NCBI GenBank assembly: GCA_018065035.1
Contig: JAGHUC010000025.1
Coordinates: 1 to 45,705, forward strand
Direction: 5' to 3'
Origin: Candidatus Egerieousia equi
Lineage (GTDB): Bacteria; Bacteroidota; Bacteroidia; Bacteroidales; UBA932
DNA: 45,705 nucleotides
In this document: one piece after another, positions 24,801 to 32,170 of the stretch
Numbering within the stretch: position 1 is the first letter of the stretch
How the letters are laid out: each line of letters opens with the position of its first letter
Translations under genes and position numbers: made by a program
The notes under the pieces: generated by a model
What the model was told of the DNA's origin: nothing
Databases searched by the model: none
What the model saw: the letters and a program-made list of their open reading frames with translations, nothing else

Positions 24801-26983
24801 ACAGGTGCACTCCATTTCCTGATGTCGGAATCAATCAAGTTGGCAAAAGGCTGGATGACAATTTCCTTCAACGATTCCTGCATGCTTTCCCACCAGGCTT
24901 GTGATATTTCGTGGGCGAATGCTTCAATCCTTGCGGCATCAATGTCATTGCCTGTATATGTCACAGCGTCCGTGATAATTGCTGTTGACCGTTTAATTAC
25001 ATTGTCATGGAATTTACCCGTGTTGAAAGGCAGGATGTCTTTCAGGTCTGAAGAAATCGTTTGCAGGAATGAATCGGTACTGAAGCCCGAAGGACTTGTG
25101 AACTTGAAGTCGGTTGTATCAGGAACGTTCCTTGTGAGGAATGCAAGTTTCTCTTCAAGCATTTCCATTGCATTGCAGAAATGTGCATCAAAATCCTTTC
25201 CAACGGCATTTTCCAGGCTGCTGCACAATTCTTCAAGAATCTCAGCAATGAAATCATACGATTTGCCGCTTCTGCCCTGCAATATATATTCTTTAATCTT
25301 TTCAGATGTTTCTTTTCCGAAATATTCCAAAGCCTTGTCGGCGCCAATCATTGCCAGAGGTTCCACTATTCTTTGGCTGATCTGCTCGGAAAGGCCGGAA
25401 ACGGCCATTTTCTTCAGCTCCTCGATTTCAGGAAGCAGTTCCTTGATATGTCCGTCAAGCTGGTCTTTGAGCAGACCTAGTATTCCGGAATCCTCAGCTC
25501 CTTCCTCATATATCATGCCTTCATCATCCTCAGTAATCAGGTGGTCGCTGTGGTTGAAGTCATTGAATGCTCCGCTCATCACTCCCTTGAAGACAGAAGC
25601 CGTGCTCTCGAATATCTTGAACCTGTCGTCAAGCAGAGAAAGCATATCATTCATGTCGGAGATATCAGCCGCGGCGAGAGGATTGCTGTGATCCTCCATG
25701 CGGCTCCTGATTCTTGCATCAAGTTCTGTGAGGAACTGAAGAGGTGAATCTATGCCTGGTGCTTCATCGTTGAAAGCCTTGGCTATTGCAAGAATCTTGT
25801 TGAGGATAATCTGGGCGTCACCAATGTTCCTGATTCTGAATGTTGATTGCAGGTAATCCAAAGGCTCAGTGAACAGCTGTTTCACCACGTGCCACTTGAA
25901 AGTGAGAATCTTGACCTGTGATGTGCTGAGGACATTGCTGTCCGCAATAGCTGCCGGTACAAATTTCATGAGGTCAATCTTCCTCTCCTCAATTATGCCC
26001 AGCAGATCCAGAATGGAATAAACCTTGTTGAAAACCCTTGCAATGGAGTTGAAATCCATTGAAGAGGAGAATGAAGCCAGCCTGGCTCTGGCCACTGCAA
26101 GTTGCGATTCCAGGATAGGAGGGATGTTGTCCTGTACCTGGCAGAAATACATTGCTGCCTCAGCTCTTGCCTTGGTACGTGCCTCGTTGATTTTTCCCTC
26201 AATCTCGGATATTTCCTTCTGGATGCGCTGCATGTCTTCCATTGCCTGACCTCCAACAGCCTGTTCCAGAACATTTGCACCCTGTTCTATCAGCCCCTTG
26301 ATATCGTCCATGAACACATCCTTGGAACTCTTGAGAACGAGTATGAGAATGTAGTCCAGAATCCTCTTTCCAAAGGCCTCGGTCATATAGGACTTCTGAA
26401 TGAACTCTCCAAAGTTCCTGAAATCCCTGGCAATGCTGTCCCATTCGATCTGGGAGAACTTCTTTACAAGTGTGATTATCTCCTGGACCAGATCCAGAAC
26501 AGCTTTGATCTTGCCGGCGTTGCCTGGCAGTGCCAGTTCAACTTTCAAGCTGCCGCCTTTGAATTCCTTGTCCAGGACCTTTTTGAATTCACCCTCGTCA
26601 AACAGTTCTCTGGCTGCTTCCAGGCCTTTTCCTGACAAGTCAAGGCCTTCAGCATCAGAAACGAGTTCCTGTACGCAGTTTCCCAGTTTTATGGAAGAGG
26701 CAACCAGGGATTTTACAAGGTCGAGCAACTCCCCTGATTCAGATGAGGAAATATCGTATCCGAGTTTGGATATGATTCTGTTGATGAATTTGTCAATCAG
26801 CTCAAAGTTCTCCTTAGCTCCGGCTGACTTGAAACTTTCCCATGACAGGCCGTCGGCATCCAGCCCGTCCAGGAAGTCCTTGACCATAGTATCTTTCACT
26901 TTTGAAAGTACCAGGCCGAATTTAGCTATGAAACTCCCGACAGCTCCGTCAAGAATGTTGTCCTGGCTTTTGTTGTCTCCCAT
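21860..26983 (-). CDS. DUF6603-like giant protein, helical N-terminal half and beta-rich C-terminal half (1707 aa)
   Basis: This is the first gene of the six-gene block and has no signal peptide. Residues 1 to about 800 are long amphipathic helices with many L/I/K/E heptad-like stretches. From about 820 to 1500 the sequence alternates short hydrophobic/polar strands with turns. Its core carries P-G-L-Q-I-G-L-G-F-S-L-T-A-V-G-G-S-L-G-L-N-R-R (about 1165-1187) and G-G-F-H-P-K-Y-V-P-E-A-G-F (about 1332). These match my memory of DUF6603, where G-F-x-L-T-G-V-G-G-L-x-G-x-N-R and G-G-F-H-P-R-F are diagnostic. The last 200 residues are polar and end with a Ser/Arg/Lys-rich segment. Repetitive strand patterns would suit an extended beta-solenoid, groove or fibre. 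RidA ends only 29 bases upstream and I see no promoter in that gap. Confidence 0.78.
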   Translation of the reverse strand: MGDNKSQDNILDGAVGSFIAKFGLVLSKVKDTMVKDFLDGLDADGLSWESFKSAGAKENFELIDKFINRIISKLGYDISSSESGELLDLVKSLVASSIKLGNCVQELVSDAEGLDLSGKGLEAARELFDEGEFKKVLDKEFKGGSLKVELALPGNAGKIKAVLDLVQEIITLVKKFSQIEWDSIARDFRNFGEFIQKSYMTEAFGKRILDYILILVLKSSKDVFMDDIKGLIEQGANVLEQAVGGQAMEDMQRIQKEISEIEGKINEARTKARAEAAMYFCQVQDNIPPILESQLAVARARLASFSSSMDFNSIARVFNKVYSILDLLGIIEERKIDLMKFVPAAIADSNVLSTSQVKILTFKWHVVKQLFTEPLDYLQSTFRIRNIGDAQIILNKILAIAKAFNDEAPGIDSPLQFLTELDARIRSRMEDHSNPLAAADISDMNDMLSLLDDRFKIFESTASVFKGVMSGAFNDFNHSDHLITEDDEGMIYEEGAEDSGILGLLKDQLDGHIKELLPEIEELKKMAVSGLSEQISQRIVEPLAMIGADKALEYFGKETSEKIKEYILQGRSGKSYDFIAEILEELCSSLENAVGKDFDAHFCNAMEMLEEKLAFLTRNVPDTTDFKFTSPSGFSTDSFLQTISSDLKDILPFNTGKFHDNVIKRSTAIITDAVTYTGNDIDAARIEAFAHEISQAWWESMQESLKEIVIQPFANLIDSDIRKWSAPVINDLLPSAKTLVSDVLKIKDAAEILENPELWKDGMKFAASLYKSIPAGIIERLNGLIELPDFDFDSIKLPEYTLDTKNRFLAVTLVNHKDKEKNFDLQIVAYAGEKPTKDGMKAGLYIIPVIKCNLLKNINIGEKHYLNISGGAALNGGEQKADNLNGKIGLFFTKGSSPFKLEVIPMADLSSIELDASLKFARGRDGKDNDNEEEIFSSEIVDLGITNYPQTFKLSYKEKKFDIGYLCEIKDFIIKLKLKELNGLFNKILDGDIVIPVDFHIGYSLQKGLDIGGGLYVSIPITKNIDLGAVKFKNNFFEFGIKDGDFLTNIKTSFNADLKCVAFSFADMGVGLSCNILGKDGGMGDFDFTPAITYPDGIGISIEVPDVVTGTGALKWNRETGEITGMAGISILGICSADAFFQLITKEKDGAPFSFLGALYVGFHPGLQIGLGFSLTAVGGSLGLNRRIDTDKLQLAVRDGSLGSIVFVTDVKDHLDEILSNLSIYYPVKKDQFFLGVMAQLTWAEIFVIDLGLFVQAPNPVTITLFGGLHMKLADAAEKLLSMNAYFMANLDPSKGFDFDAELVDTKLVGIDFYGSLALRIYWGGSTKGFLLSAGGFHPKYVPEAGFNVGQMKRIGMKLDYSILKIGLEAYFAVTSNTVQFGADARLQIGWDEFGLSGYMYFNTLFQFNPFAFMFDVGVGVAVKCGDWTLLSVSLALDVEGPAKWHIKGSASFWFILVKISIDFSETWGKSQSISDKKYVSLQTMLKDEFYNNENWSIIRSDLVDNLVSIAAYNGKEIVMNPFDNISFAQNAVPVSEDIEKYGESIPGDITRIELKDVRFGGGDIEASHTPVHSSFAPSLIHEMSKEEKLSSPSYVAMESGFSVRNAGEDLKYLNAVESELAQPDFKVQEIDALHWSKWMNDASTPAVSQKKSKKTATESAVPRNISTSSSRRPSSRRTPDGYTRYINEIDRNMNADLSDLISNLNK

Positions 26984-27012
26984 AAAATATAATTGTTTCA
27001 GCTTGTATCTTT

Positions 27013-27384
27013 CTATCCGGCAATGGCGTCAATCTCCACCAGTGCACCTTTAGGAAGGGCTGAAACCTGGTAGCATACGCGTGCGGGTGCTGCTTCAGGG
27101 AAATATTTTGCATATACGGCATTCATGGCACCGAAATTGTTGATGTCGTTGAGCAGAACGCAGGTCTTTGCAACATTTGAATAGTCCAGGCCGGCTGCCT
27201 TGAGTATTGCACCTATATTGTCCAATGACTGCTTTGTCTGGGCCTCGATTCCTTCAGGCATTTCACCTGTTGCAGGATTTACCGGAAGCTGACCTGAAAC
27301 ATATACAGTTCCGTTGAGTTCTATTGCCTGTGAATACGGGCCTATGGCCTTTGGTGCATTTTCTGTTGCTATTACTTTTTTCAT
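27013..27384 (-). CDS. ridA: RidA-family reactive enamine/imine deaminase
   Basis: This 123-residue cytosolic protein hydrolyses 2-aminoacrylate-type enamines and imines released by PLP enzymes, working as a trimer. It has the full family pattern: G-P-Y-S-Q-A (about 16-21), V-S-G-Q-L-P (about 29-34), Q-T-K-Q-S-L-D-N-I near 53-61, and A-P-A-R-V-C-Y-Q-V, whose Arg binds the substrate carboxylate, then L-P-K-G-A-L-V-E-I-D-A-I-A at the end. It lies between the DUF4421-like gene (33-base gap) and the large operon (29-base gap), all leftward, so it may be transcribed together with the six-gene block. The functional link to that block is unknown and may be only positional. Confidence 0.93.
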   Translation of the reverse strand: MKKVIATENAPKAIGPYSQAIELNGTVYVSGQLPVNPATGEMPEGIEAQTKQSLDNIGAILKAAGLDYSNVAKTCVLLNDINNFGAMNAVYAKYFPEAAPARVCYQVSALPKGALVEIDAIAG

Positions 27385-27417
27385 ATCTGTTGTATTTTAG
27401 AAATTATCGTTTACTGT

Positions 27418-28599
27418 TCAGAACCTTATTCCGAATGTTGCCATTACATTCGTGCTCTGTGTGGAAGCTTTGAACATTGAAGTATTTCCGGTCTCGAAAT
27501 CGTTGACAACAACATTAGCACCGAGAACGATGCGTTCGCTTACATTGTAAACCAGACCTGCTCTGTACTGAAGGCTGAAGGTGAAGTCCGCCTTGTCATC
27601 GTATTTGTCCTTGAGCAGCTGCATCCATTCATTCAGCTTTTTAGTATACTCTTCGCTTGGGCTGAATGAATTTCCTCCTTCATATTTCAGAGTACCGTGG
27701 AATGAGGTCAGCAGTGTTGGAGTGACAGCGGCATGCAGACAAATCTTCCACCCCGATGGAACAATGTTTATTCCGTATCCTGCACCGAGAGCCAGCTGAT
27801 TGCTTTTGATTGTAAATCTGTTGGCATTGTAGACAATCTGATACGGTATTGCCTTGGAAGCATCCGTGCTGCAATGGAAATATGTAGCTGAAACAAAGAA
27901 GCCTCCAGCAGTTTTCTTCTGTATTGTGCTGAATTTCAGAACTGCAGGGTAGGAGAATCTTTTTGGATTGATTACAAAGAATCCTCCTATCTTAAGACTT
28001 TGCACATCAACACCCTCACCATCACGGGTGCCAACCTTATATGGATCCTCATCACCGTACACAAACTCACCTGGACTTCCATTTATCCTTTGATGTGATA
28101 TTTCAAGACCGAAACGTCTTGCGTAAAATGAAAAGTCAATATTCCTCCTGGTCTTGTTCCCAAGGGCGAAACCGAAGTTCATGCCCAGCCCCCTGTAGAA
28201 AAAGCCCAGGTTTATGCGGTGGGTCATATTGTTTGTAAGCCGCAGTGAACTGCTTTCAAGTTCCGGATGGTCAAGACTAGGCGCATACATTGTATGTCTG
28301 AAATTCAGACCGAGATACGATACATTTATCAGGAACGGATGCTTGGGCAGAGCCACGTAGTTTGTATCATATCCTTTATAATTCATTACATATATGGTCC
28401 TGCTTATTTTCTGAACATTGGTGCCGAATTTGGTTTCGCGTTCAACGCTGCCGTACATCCTTTCTTTCTCGAGTACCTTCCTCTGCTTTCTGGAAAGTAT
28501 GGTGGAGTCCTGAATGTCCTGCGCAAATGAATTGGTATCAATGCCAAGAATTATCAGCAATGATAGCAGAAAGTGAAATATGTAATGACAAGTTTTCAA
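27418..28599 (-). CDS. DUF4421-like outer-membrane-type protein
   Basis: This 393-residue protein has an N-terminal signal peptide (M-K-T-C-H followed by a Leu/Ile-rich core ending near S-F-A-Q). A charged linker (R-K-Q-R-K-V-L-E-K-E-R) follows, then alternating aromatic beta strands to a C-terminal F-G-I-R-F, an end typical of outer-membrane barrels. The Y-D-T-N-Y-V segment and the overall layout resemble DUF4421 proteins of Bacteroidota; I cannot check this. The role is unknown. It is separated by 60 bases from the YfcC-like gene upstream and by 33 bases from ridA downstream. No clean -7 element is visible upstream (the best candidate, TTATTTTG at 28642-28649, has one mismatch). Confidence 0.7.
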   Translation of the reverse strand: MKTCHYIFHFLLSLLIILGIDTNSFAQDIQDSTILSRKQRKVLEKERMYGSVERETKFGTNVQKISRTIYVMNYKGYDTNYVALPKHPFLINVSYLGLNFRHTMYAPSLDHPELESSSLRLTNNMTHRINLGFFYRGLGMNFGFALGNKTRRNIDFSFYARRFGLEISHQRINGSPGEFVYGDEDPYKVGTRDGEGVDVQSLKIGGFFVINPKRFSYPAVLKFSTIQKKTAGGFFVSATYFHCSTDASKAIPYQIVYNANRFTIKSNQLALGAGYGINIVPSGWKICLHAAVTPTLLTSFHGTLKYEGGNSFSPSEEYTKKLNEWMQLLKDKYDDKADFTFSLQYRAGLVYNVSERIVLGANVVVNDFETGNTSMFKASTQSTNVMATFGIRF

Positions 28600-28659
28600 A
28601 AGAATTAAAAATTATCTAAGAATTTCCCTACTGCGAAATTACAAAATAATGACTTAAAA

Positions 28660-30234
28660 TTAAAATCCCGGCAGTGACATGCAGATTGTAGGAAGAAGAA
28701 GAAGGAAGCCAAGGACAATGAGCAGAAGGATGAATTTCCAGACCCATTTAACCCATACGGCGTAAGGAATCTTTGCCATTGCCAGAGCGGCAATCAGAAC
28801 GCCTGAAGTAGGGGTTATCATATTGGTGAATCCGTCTCCGAACTGGAAGGCAAGCACCGTGGCCTGTCTGGAAAGACCTATAAGGTCTGCAAAAGGAGCC
28901 ATTACAGGTATGGTTATGGCAGCCTTGGCAGTGGCTGAAGGTATTGCCAGATTTATCAAAGTCTGCAATCCGTACATCATTGAAAGCGCTCCTCCCTTCC
29001 CGCTGTCTGCCAGTGACAGTTCAAGTGTGTGAAGTATGCTGTCCATTATCCTGCCGTCACGGAGAATTATCACAATGCCGGCGGCAAGTCCAATCACAAG
29101 TGCGGTTGACATTATATCCTTTGCACCCTCAAGGAATGATTTCACAATATCGTTGCCGCTCAGTCCTGTGGCAATGCCTATTGTAATGGCCATTGCAAGG
29201 AAAAGAGCTGAGATTTCAGGCAGATACCATTGGAAGGCAAGAACTCCTATGATAAGATATACCATTGTGAAACACAATAGGTTAAGTACGTAGAGATGTA
29301 CGCTTTTCCTCAAACTCACAACGGAAAGCCAGACAAAGAGCAGCTCTGCGGCAGGCAGCAGCCATACAGCCCTGAAACTGCTGTTGCCAATTGAAATCCT
29401 GCATCCGGCCGAGTAAGCGCAGGTGAAAATGCTTATTGCCAACATGGCGATAGCGAATGACATCCACGAACTTCTGTTGGTATATGAAGCCGTGCCTTCG
29501 TCGGATGAGTTCAGATTCTCCCTCCAGTACGAATCATAACTGTACATTATTGAAGATTCAGGATTGCGTCTGACCCTGGCGGCATAGCAGAGGACAACTG
29601 CAATGAGAATGGCGGTGAGCACCAGCCAGCAGAAGAATCTGTATTCCATACCTGAGAACATTGGTATATTGGCCAGATCCTGTGCAATTCCTATTGTGAA
29701 AGGATTGAGGAAGGCCCCGCTGAAACCTACGTGTGCCGCAACATAAACCAGGCACAGACCCGTGATGGAATCATAACCCATTGATATTGCAAGTGGCACA
29801 AGTATTGTCACAAAGGCAATACATTCCTCACTCATTCCGAAAACTGCGCCGAAAAGGGAGAATACAATCATTATCAAACTCATTATGAGATTGTGGACGC
29901 CAATTTTTGCAAGCAGTGCGTTGCGCTCAAGCTTCCGTGTCCAGACAAGAAAGGATTTGATTCCAACCTCCACCGCGCGGCTCTGGTTCACCATCCAGAA
30001 ACTGCCGCCTATGATAAGAACAAATATTATGATAGGCGCCTGTTTTGTGAATCCGTTAAGGAAAGCCGTGAAAATCTGCCAGGTCTGCGCCTGGGCGGGC
30101 TGCTCAACGAACGAGGTGCTGCCATCAGCGTTATGGATGTATTCACCTCCGGGAACAAACCAGGTGGCAATTGCGCACAATGCAATGATGGCAAAGATAA
30201 TGATGTATGTGTTGGGGAATCTCTTTGGGTTCAT
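28660..30234 (-). CDS. YfcC/DcuC-superfamily membrane transporter
   Basis: This is a polytopic inner-membrane permease, 524 residues with about twelve hydrophobic segments. The start (P-N-T-Y-I-I-I-F, then W-F-V-P-G-G-E-Y) and the conserved block I-N-L-A-I-P-S-A-T-A-K-A-A near the end, followed by G-F-T-N-M-I-T-P-T-S-G, are hallmarks of the YfcC family within the DcuC/ion-transporter superfamily. Relatives carry C4-dicarboxylates or amino acids; the substrate here is unknown. It is the last gene of a leftward operon, six bases after the EamA-type gene. Confidence 0.87.
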   Translation of the reverse strand: MNPKRFPNTYIIIFAIIALCAIATWFVPGGEYIHNADGSTSFVEQPAQAQTWQIFTAFLNGFTKQAPIIIFVLIIGGSFWMVNQSRAVEVGIKSFLVWTRKLERNALLAKIGVHNLIMSLIMIVFSLFGAVFGMSEECIAFVTILVPLAISMGYDSITGLCLVYVAAHVGFSGAFLNPFTIGIAQDLANIPMFSGMEYRFFCWLVLTAILIAVVLCYAARVRRNPESSIMYSYDSYWRENLNSSDEGTASYTNRSSWMSFAIAMLAISIFTCAYSAGCRISIGNSSFRAVWLLPAAELLFVWLSVVSLRKSVHLYVLNLLCFTMVYLIIGVLAFQWYLPEISALFLAMAITIGIATGLSGNDIVKSFLEGAKDIMSTALVIGLAAGIVIILRDGRIMDSILHTLELSLADSGKGGALSMMYGLQTLINLAIPSATAKAAITIPVMAPFADLIGLSRQATVLAFQFGDGFTNMITPTSGVLIAALAMAKIPYAVWVKWVWKFILLLIVLGFLLLLPTICMSLPGF

Positions 30235-30240
30235 ATTGAT

Positions 30241-31179
30241 TTAAAGCAGGAAGAACATTGCAACACCGGTGAGTGTAACCAGCGTGCCTGTCACTTCCTT
30301 CAAGGATATCTTCTGTTTGTTGATTATTGCGTACGGTACGATTATGAGCACGGGGGTGAGTGCCATGAGAGTGGATGCTATTCCGGCCTTTGCATATTGA
30401 ACAGCCATCAATGAGAGGGAGACACCTATGAACGGGCCGAATATGGTGGTGAGGGATGCGAATGTCATTCCTTTCCTGTCGCGCAGTGCGGCAACAACCT
30501 TGCTGTTGGAGTGCATCAATGATATGATGGCGAAAAAGCCTATGAATCCGAAAATGGCTCTTATCATAGTGCCTGCGAAAGGTACTGCGAACAGCAGTTC
30601 CGATGAAGCATCTGCAGGAAGGACGCTGGCATAGTGGTCAAGACCTATCTTGCTGAGAACCAGTCCAATGCCCTGTCCTATGCCTGCTCCAATCCCTAAT
30701 AATACACCCCTGACAGGCAATTTCAGTTTAACCTTTTTCGAGCCCTTGTCCTTGGCCAGAATGGAAATTGCTATACCGCAGAGAGTTACAGCCATTGCCA
30801 GCCATGACACTCCTTTCATCTGCTGGCCGAGCATTATCCAGCCTGCTATTCCAGCAACCGGCGGTGCAAGAGTCATGAACAACTGTCCGAATTTGGAGCC
30901 TATGATCACGTAGCAGTTGAAAAGGCAGTAGTCACCGAAAATGTAACCCACAACTCCCGAAAGTCCGAGCCAGAACCAGGTCTGATTGTTTGCGTAAAGA
31001 GGGTAGGGAGCACCTGTGAGGACGAAAAGGAATATTGCCAGCAATATTATTGATAATCCCATTCGGATGATATTCAACGGCATTGCACCAATGCGGTGGC
31101 TGGCAATGTCCGCGAACAATGCGGTTGCTGTCCAGGAAACGGCAACTGTAAGTGATATTATTTCACCAAGGTATTCCAT
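30241..31179 (-). CDS. EamA/DMT-superfamily transporter
   Basis: This 312-residue inner-membrane protein has ten predicted hydrophobic helices arranged as two EamA repeats; the second contains a G-P-F-I-G-V-S-L-S-L-M-A-V-Q-Y motif and closes with V-T-L-T-G-V. The family exports or imports amino acids, nucleosides and similar metabolites; the substrate is unknown. Its ATG follows the TAA of the upstream YdcZ-type gene with no gap (TAAATG), so translation is probably coupled. Two different DMT-superfamily members side by side suggest either related substrates or a two-component carrier. Confidence 0.87.
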   Translation of the reverse strand: MEYLGEIISLTVAVSWTATALFADIASHRIGAMPLNIIRMGLSIILLAIFLFVLTGAPYPLYANNQTWFWLGLSGVVGYIFGDYCLFNCYVIIGSKFGQLFMTLAPPVAGIAGWIMLGQQMKGVSWLAMAVTLCGIAISILAKDKGSKKVKLKLPVRGVLLGIGAGIGQGIGLVLSKIGLDHYASVLPADASSELLFAVPFAGTMIRAIFGFIGFFAIISLMHSNSKVVAALRDRKGMTFASLTTIFGPFIGVSLSLMAVQYAKAGIASTLMALTPVLIIVPYAIINKQKISLKEVTGTLVTLTGVAMFFLL

Positions 31180-32157
31180 TTACAGATTTATGTTTGAAAG
31201 GAACTTAACAATGCCGCTCACAGGCACACTGAAAAGATTCATGATCATTGTACCGGCAAGGGCAAGGACAAGCGCCAGGTACTGTCTTGCTGCAATCGGC
31301 TTCCTGCTTGAATGGAAAAGTCCGTATTTGTCAATCATGGTTCCTCCCGCCAGCTGTCCTATCACACCAACAATGGTTACAAGTTGCACACCTATTCTTG
31401 CAGTGAAGAAAGTGAGGCTTATAACATATATTGCTCCGCAGACTCCGGCAGTCCATACCCACCAGGGGCGATGCTCCGAATTGCTTGAATGGGAGAGAAG
31501 AATATATTTGAAATTATGCCTGCATACTGGCAGGATAACTATCAGCAGTATAAAAAGAATGTCAGATATCAGGAATGACAGCCAGGAGGCGAAAGTTGAT
31601 GATTGGTACCATACTGCAAGCTGGCTGTTCATAACGGGCTGGAGCGCGAATGCCACACCAACAACCAGGCCCAGGAAACGGTAGAGCCAGGCGTGGCTCA
31701 CAGCTTTGCCTGTGTCTGTGGCGTAAAGCCAGAGGGCTGCAACAATGCAGACAAAACCTATGAAATCATCGGCTTCGATTATCTTGTGCGCATAACCGAA
31801 GAAGCCGAACATCTCAATGATAAAGCTGGTGAGGAGCATTCCCAGCATTGGTATGAGCACTGTCTGAACTCCTCCGAGTTTCGGGAATATCACCACAAGC
31901 AAGGTTACTCCAACAAGTCCCATCACACCGCCAAGCCACTGCCAGAACGGAATCCTGCCAATGAATTCAGTAAACGGAGAAAGTGACTGTCCGTTAAAGG
32001 CAATGATACAGGCAATGAGCACCGTACTAACGAAAAACGACACGAATGCAGCCAGCAGAGGGCTTTGTACATATTGAGTCATCTTGTTGTTGATTGCAGT
32101 CTGTACGGGACTGCAGACGGAGGCAAGAAAGACTATGAGGACAAATATGATCAACAT
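31180..32157 (-). CDS. YdcZ (DUF606)-type DMT transporter, tandem-repeat form
   Basis: This 325-residue membrane protein has about ten hydrophobic segments and is made of two DUF606/YdcZ-like halves. The first half opens with S-P-V-Q-T-A-I-N-N-K-M and has F-W-Q-W-L-G-G-V-M-G-L-V-G-V-T. The second half repeats the pattern (L-Q-P-V-M-N-S-Q-L, then W-W-V-W-T-A-G-V-C-G) and has G-Q-L-A-G-G-T-M-I-D, which also occurs in single-domain members. Single-domain homologues often act as pairs; here the pair is fused. The substrate is unknown. It sits 13 bases after the acyltransferase-like gene and abuts the EamA gene. Confidence 0.85.
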   Translation of the reverse strand: MLIIFVLIVFLASVCSPVQTAINNKMTQYVQSPLLAAFVSFFVSTVLIACIIAFNGQSLSPFTEFIGRIPFWQWLGGVMGLVGVTLLVVIFPKLGGVQTVLIPMLGMLLTSFIIEMFGFFGYAHKIIEADDFIGFVCIVAALWLYATDTGKAVSHAWLYRFLGLVVGVAFALQPVMNSQLAVWYQSSTFASWLSFLISDILFILLIVILPVCRHNFKYILLSHSSNSEHRPWWVWTAGVCGAIYVISLTFFTARIGVQLVTIVGVIGQLAGGTMIDKYGLFHSSRKPIAARQYLALVLALAGTMIMNLFSVPVSGIVKFLSNINL

Positions 32158-32170
32158 GATTCTTCAAAAG

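Noticed and set aside
24750-25691. 313-codon open frame on the plus strand, and other Ser-rich frames opposite the giant genes
   Set aside because: They are Ser/Leu/Cys-rich mirror frames of the DUF6603-like gene and its neighbours, with no family motif, promoter or sensible start.
8149-26983. Contractile injection system, tailocin or type VI secretion locus
   Set aside because: I found no sheath, tube, VgrG/spike, LysM baseplate, AAA+ ATPase or tape-measure-like gene, and the motif blocks do not match those families.
8149-26983. Tc/Rhs toxin complex or T9SS-exported giant adhesins
   Set aside because: There are no YD repeats or Rhs core, no signal peptides, and no C-terminal T9SS sorting domain in any of the six proteins.
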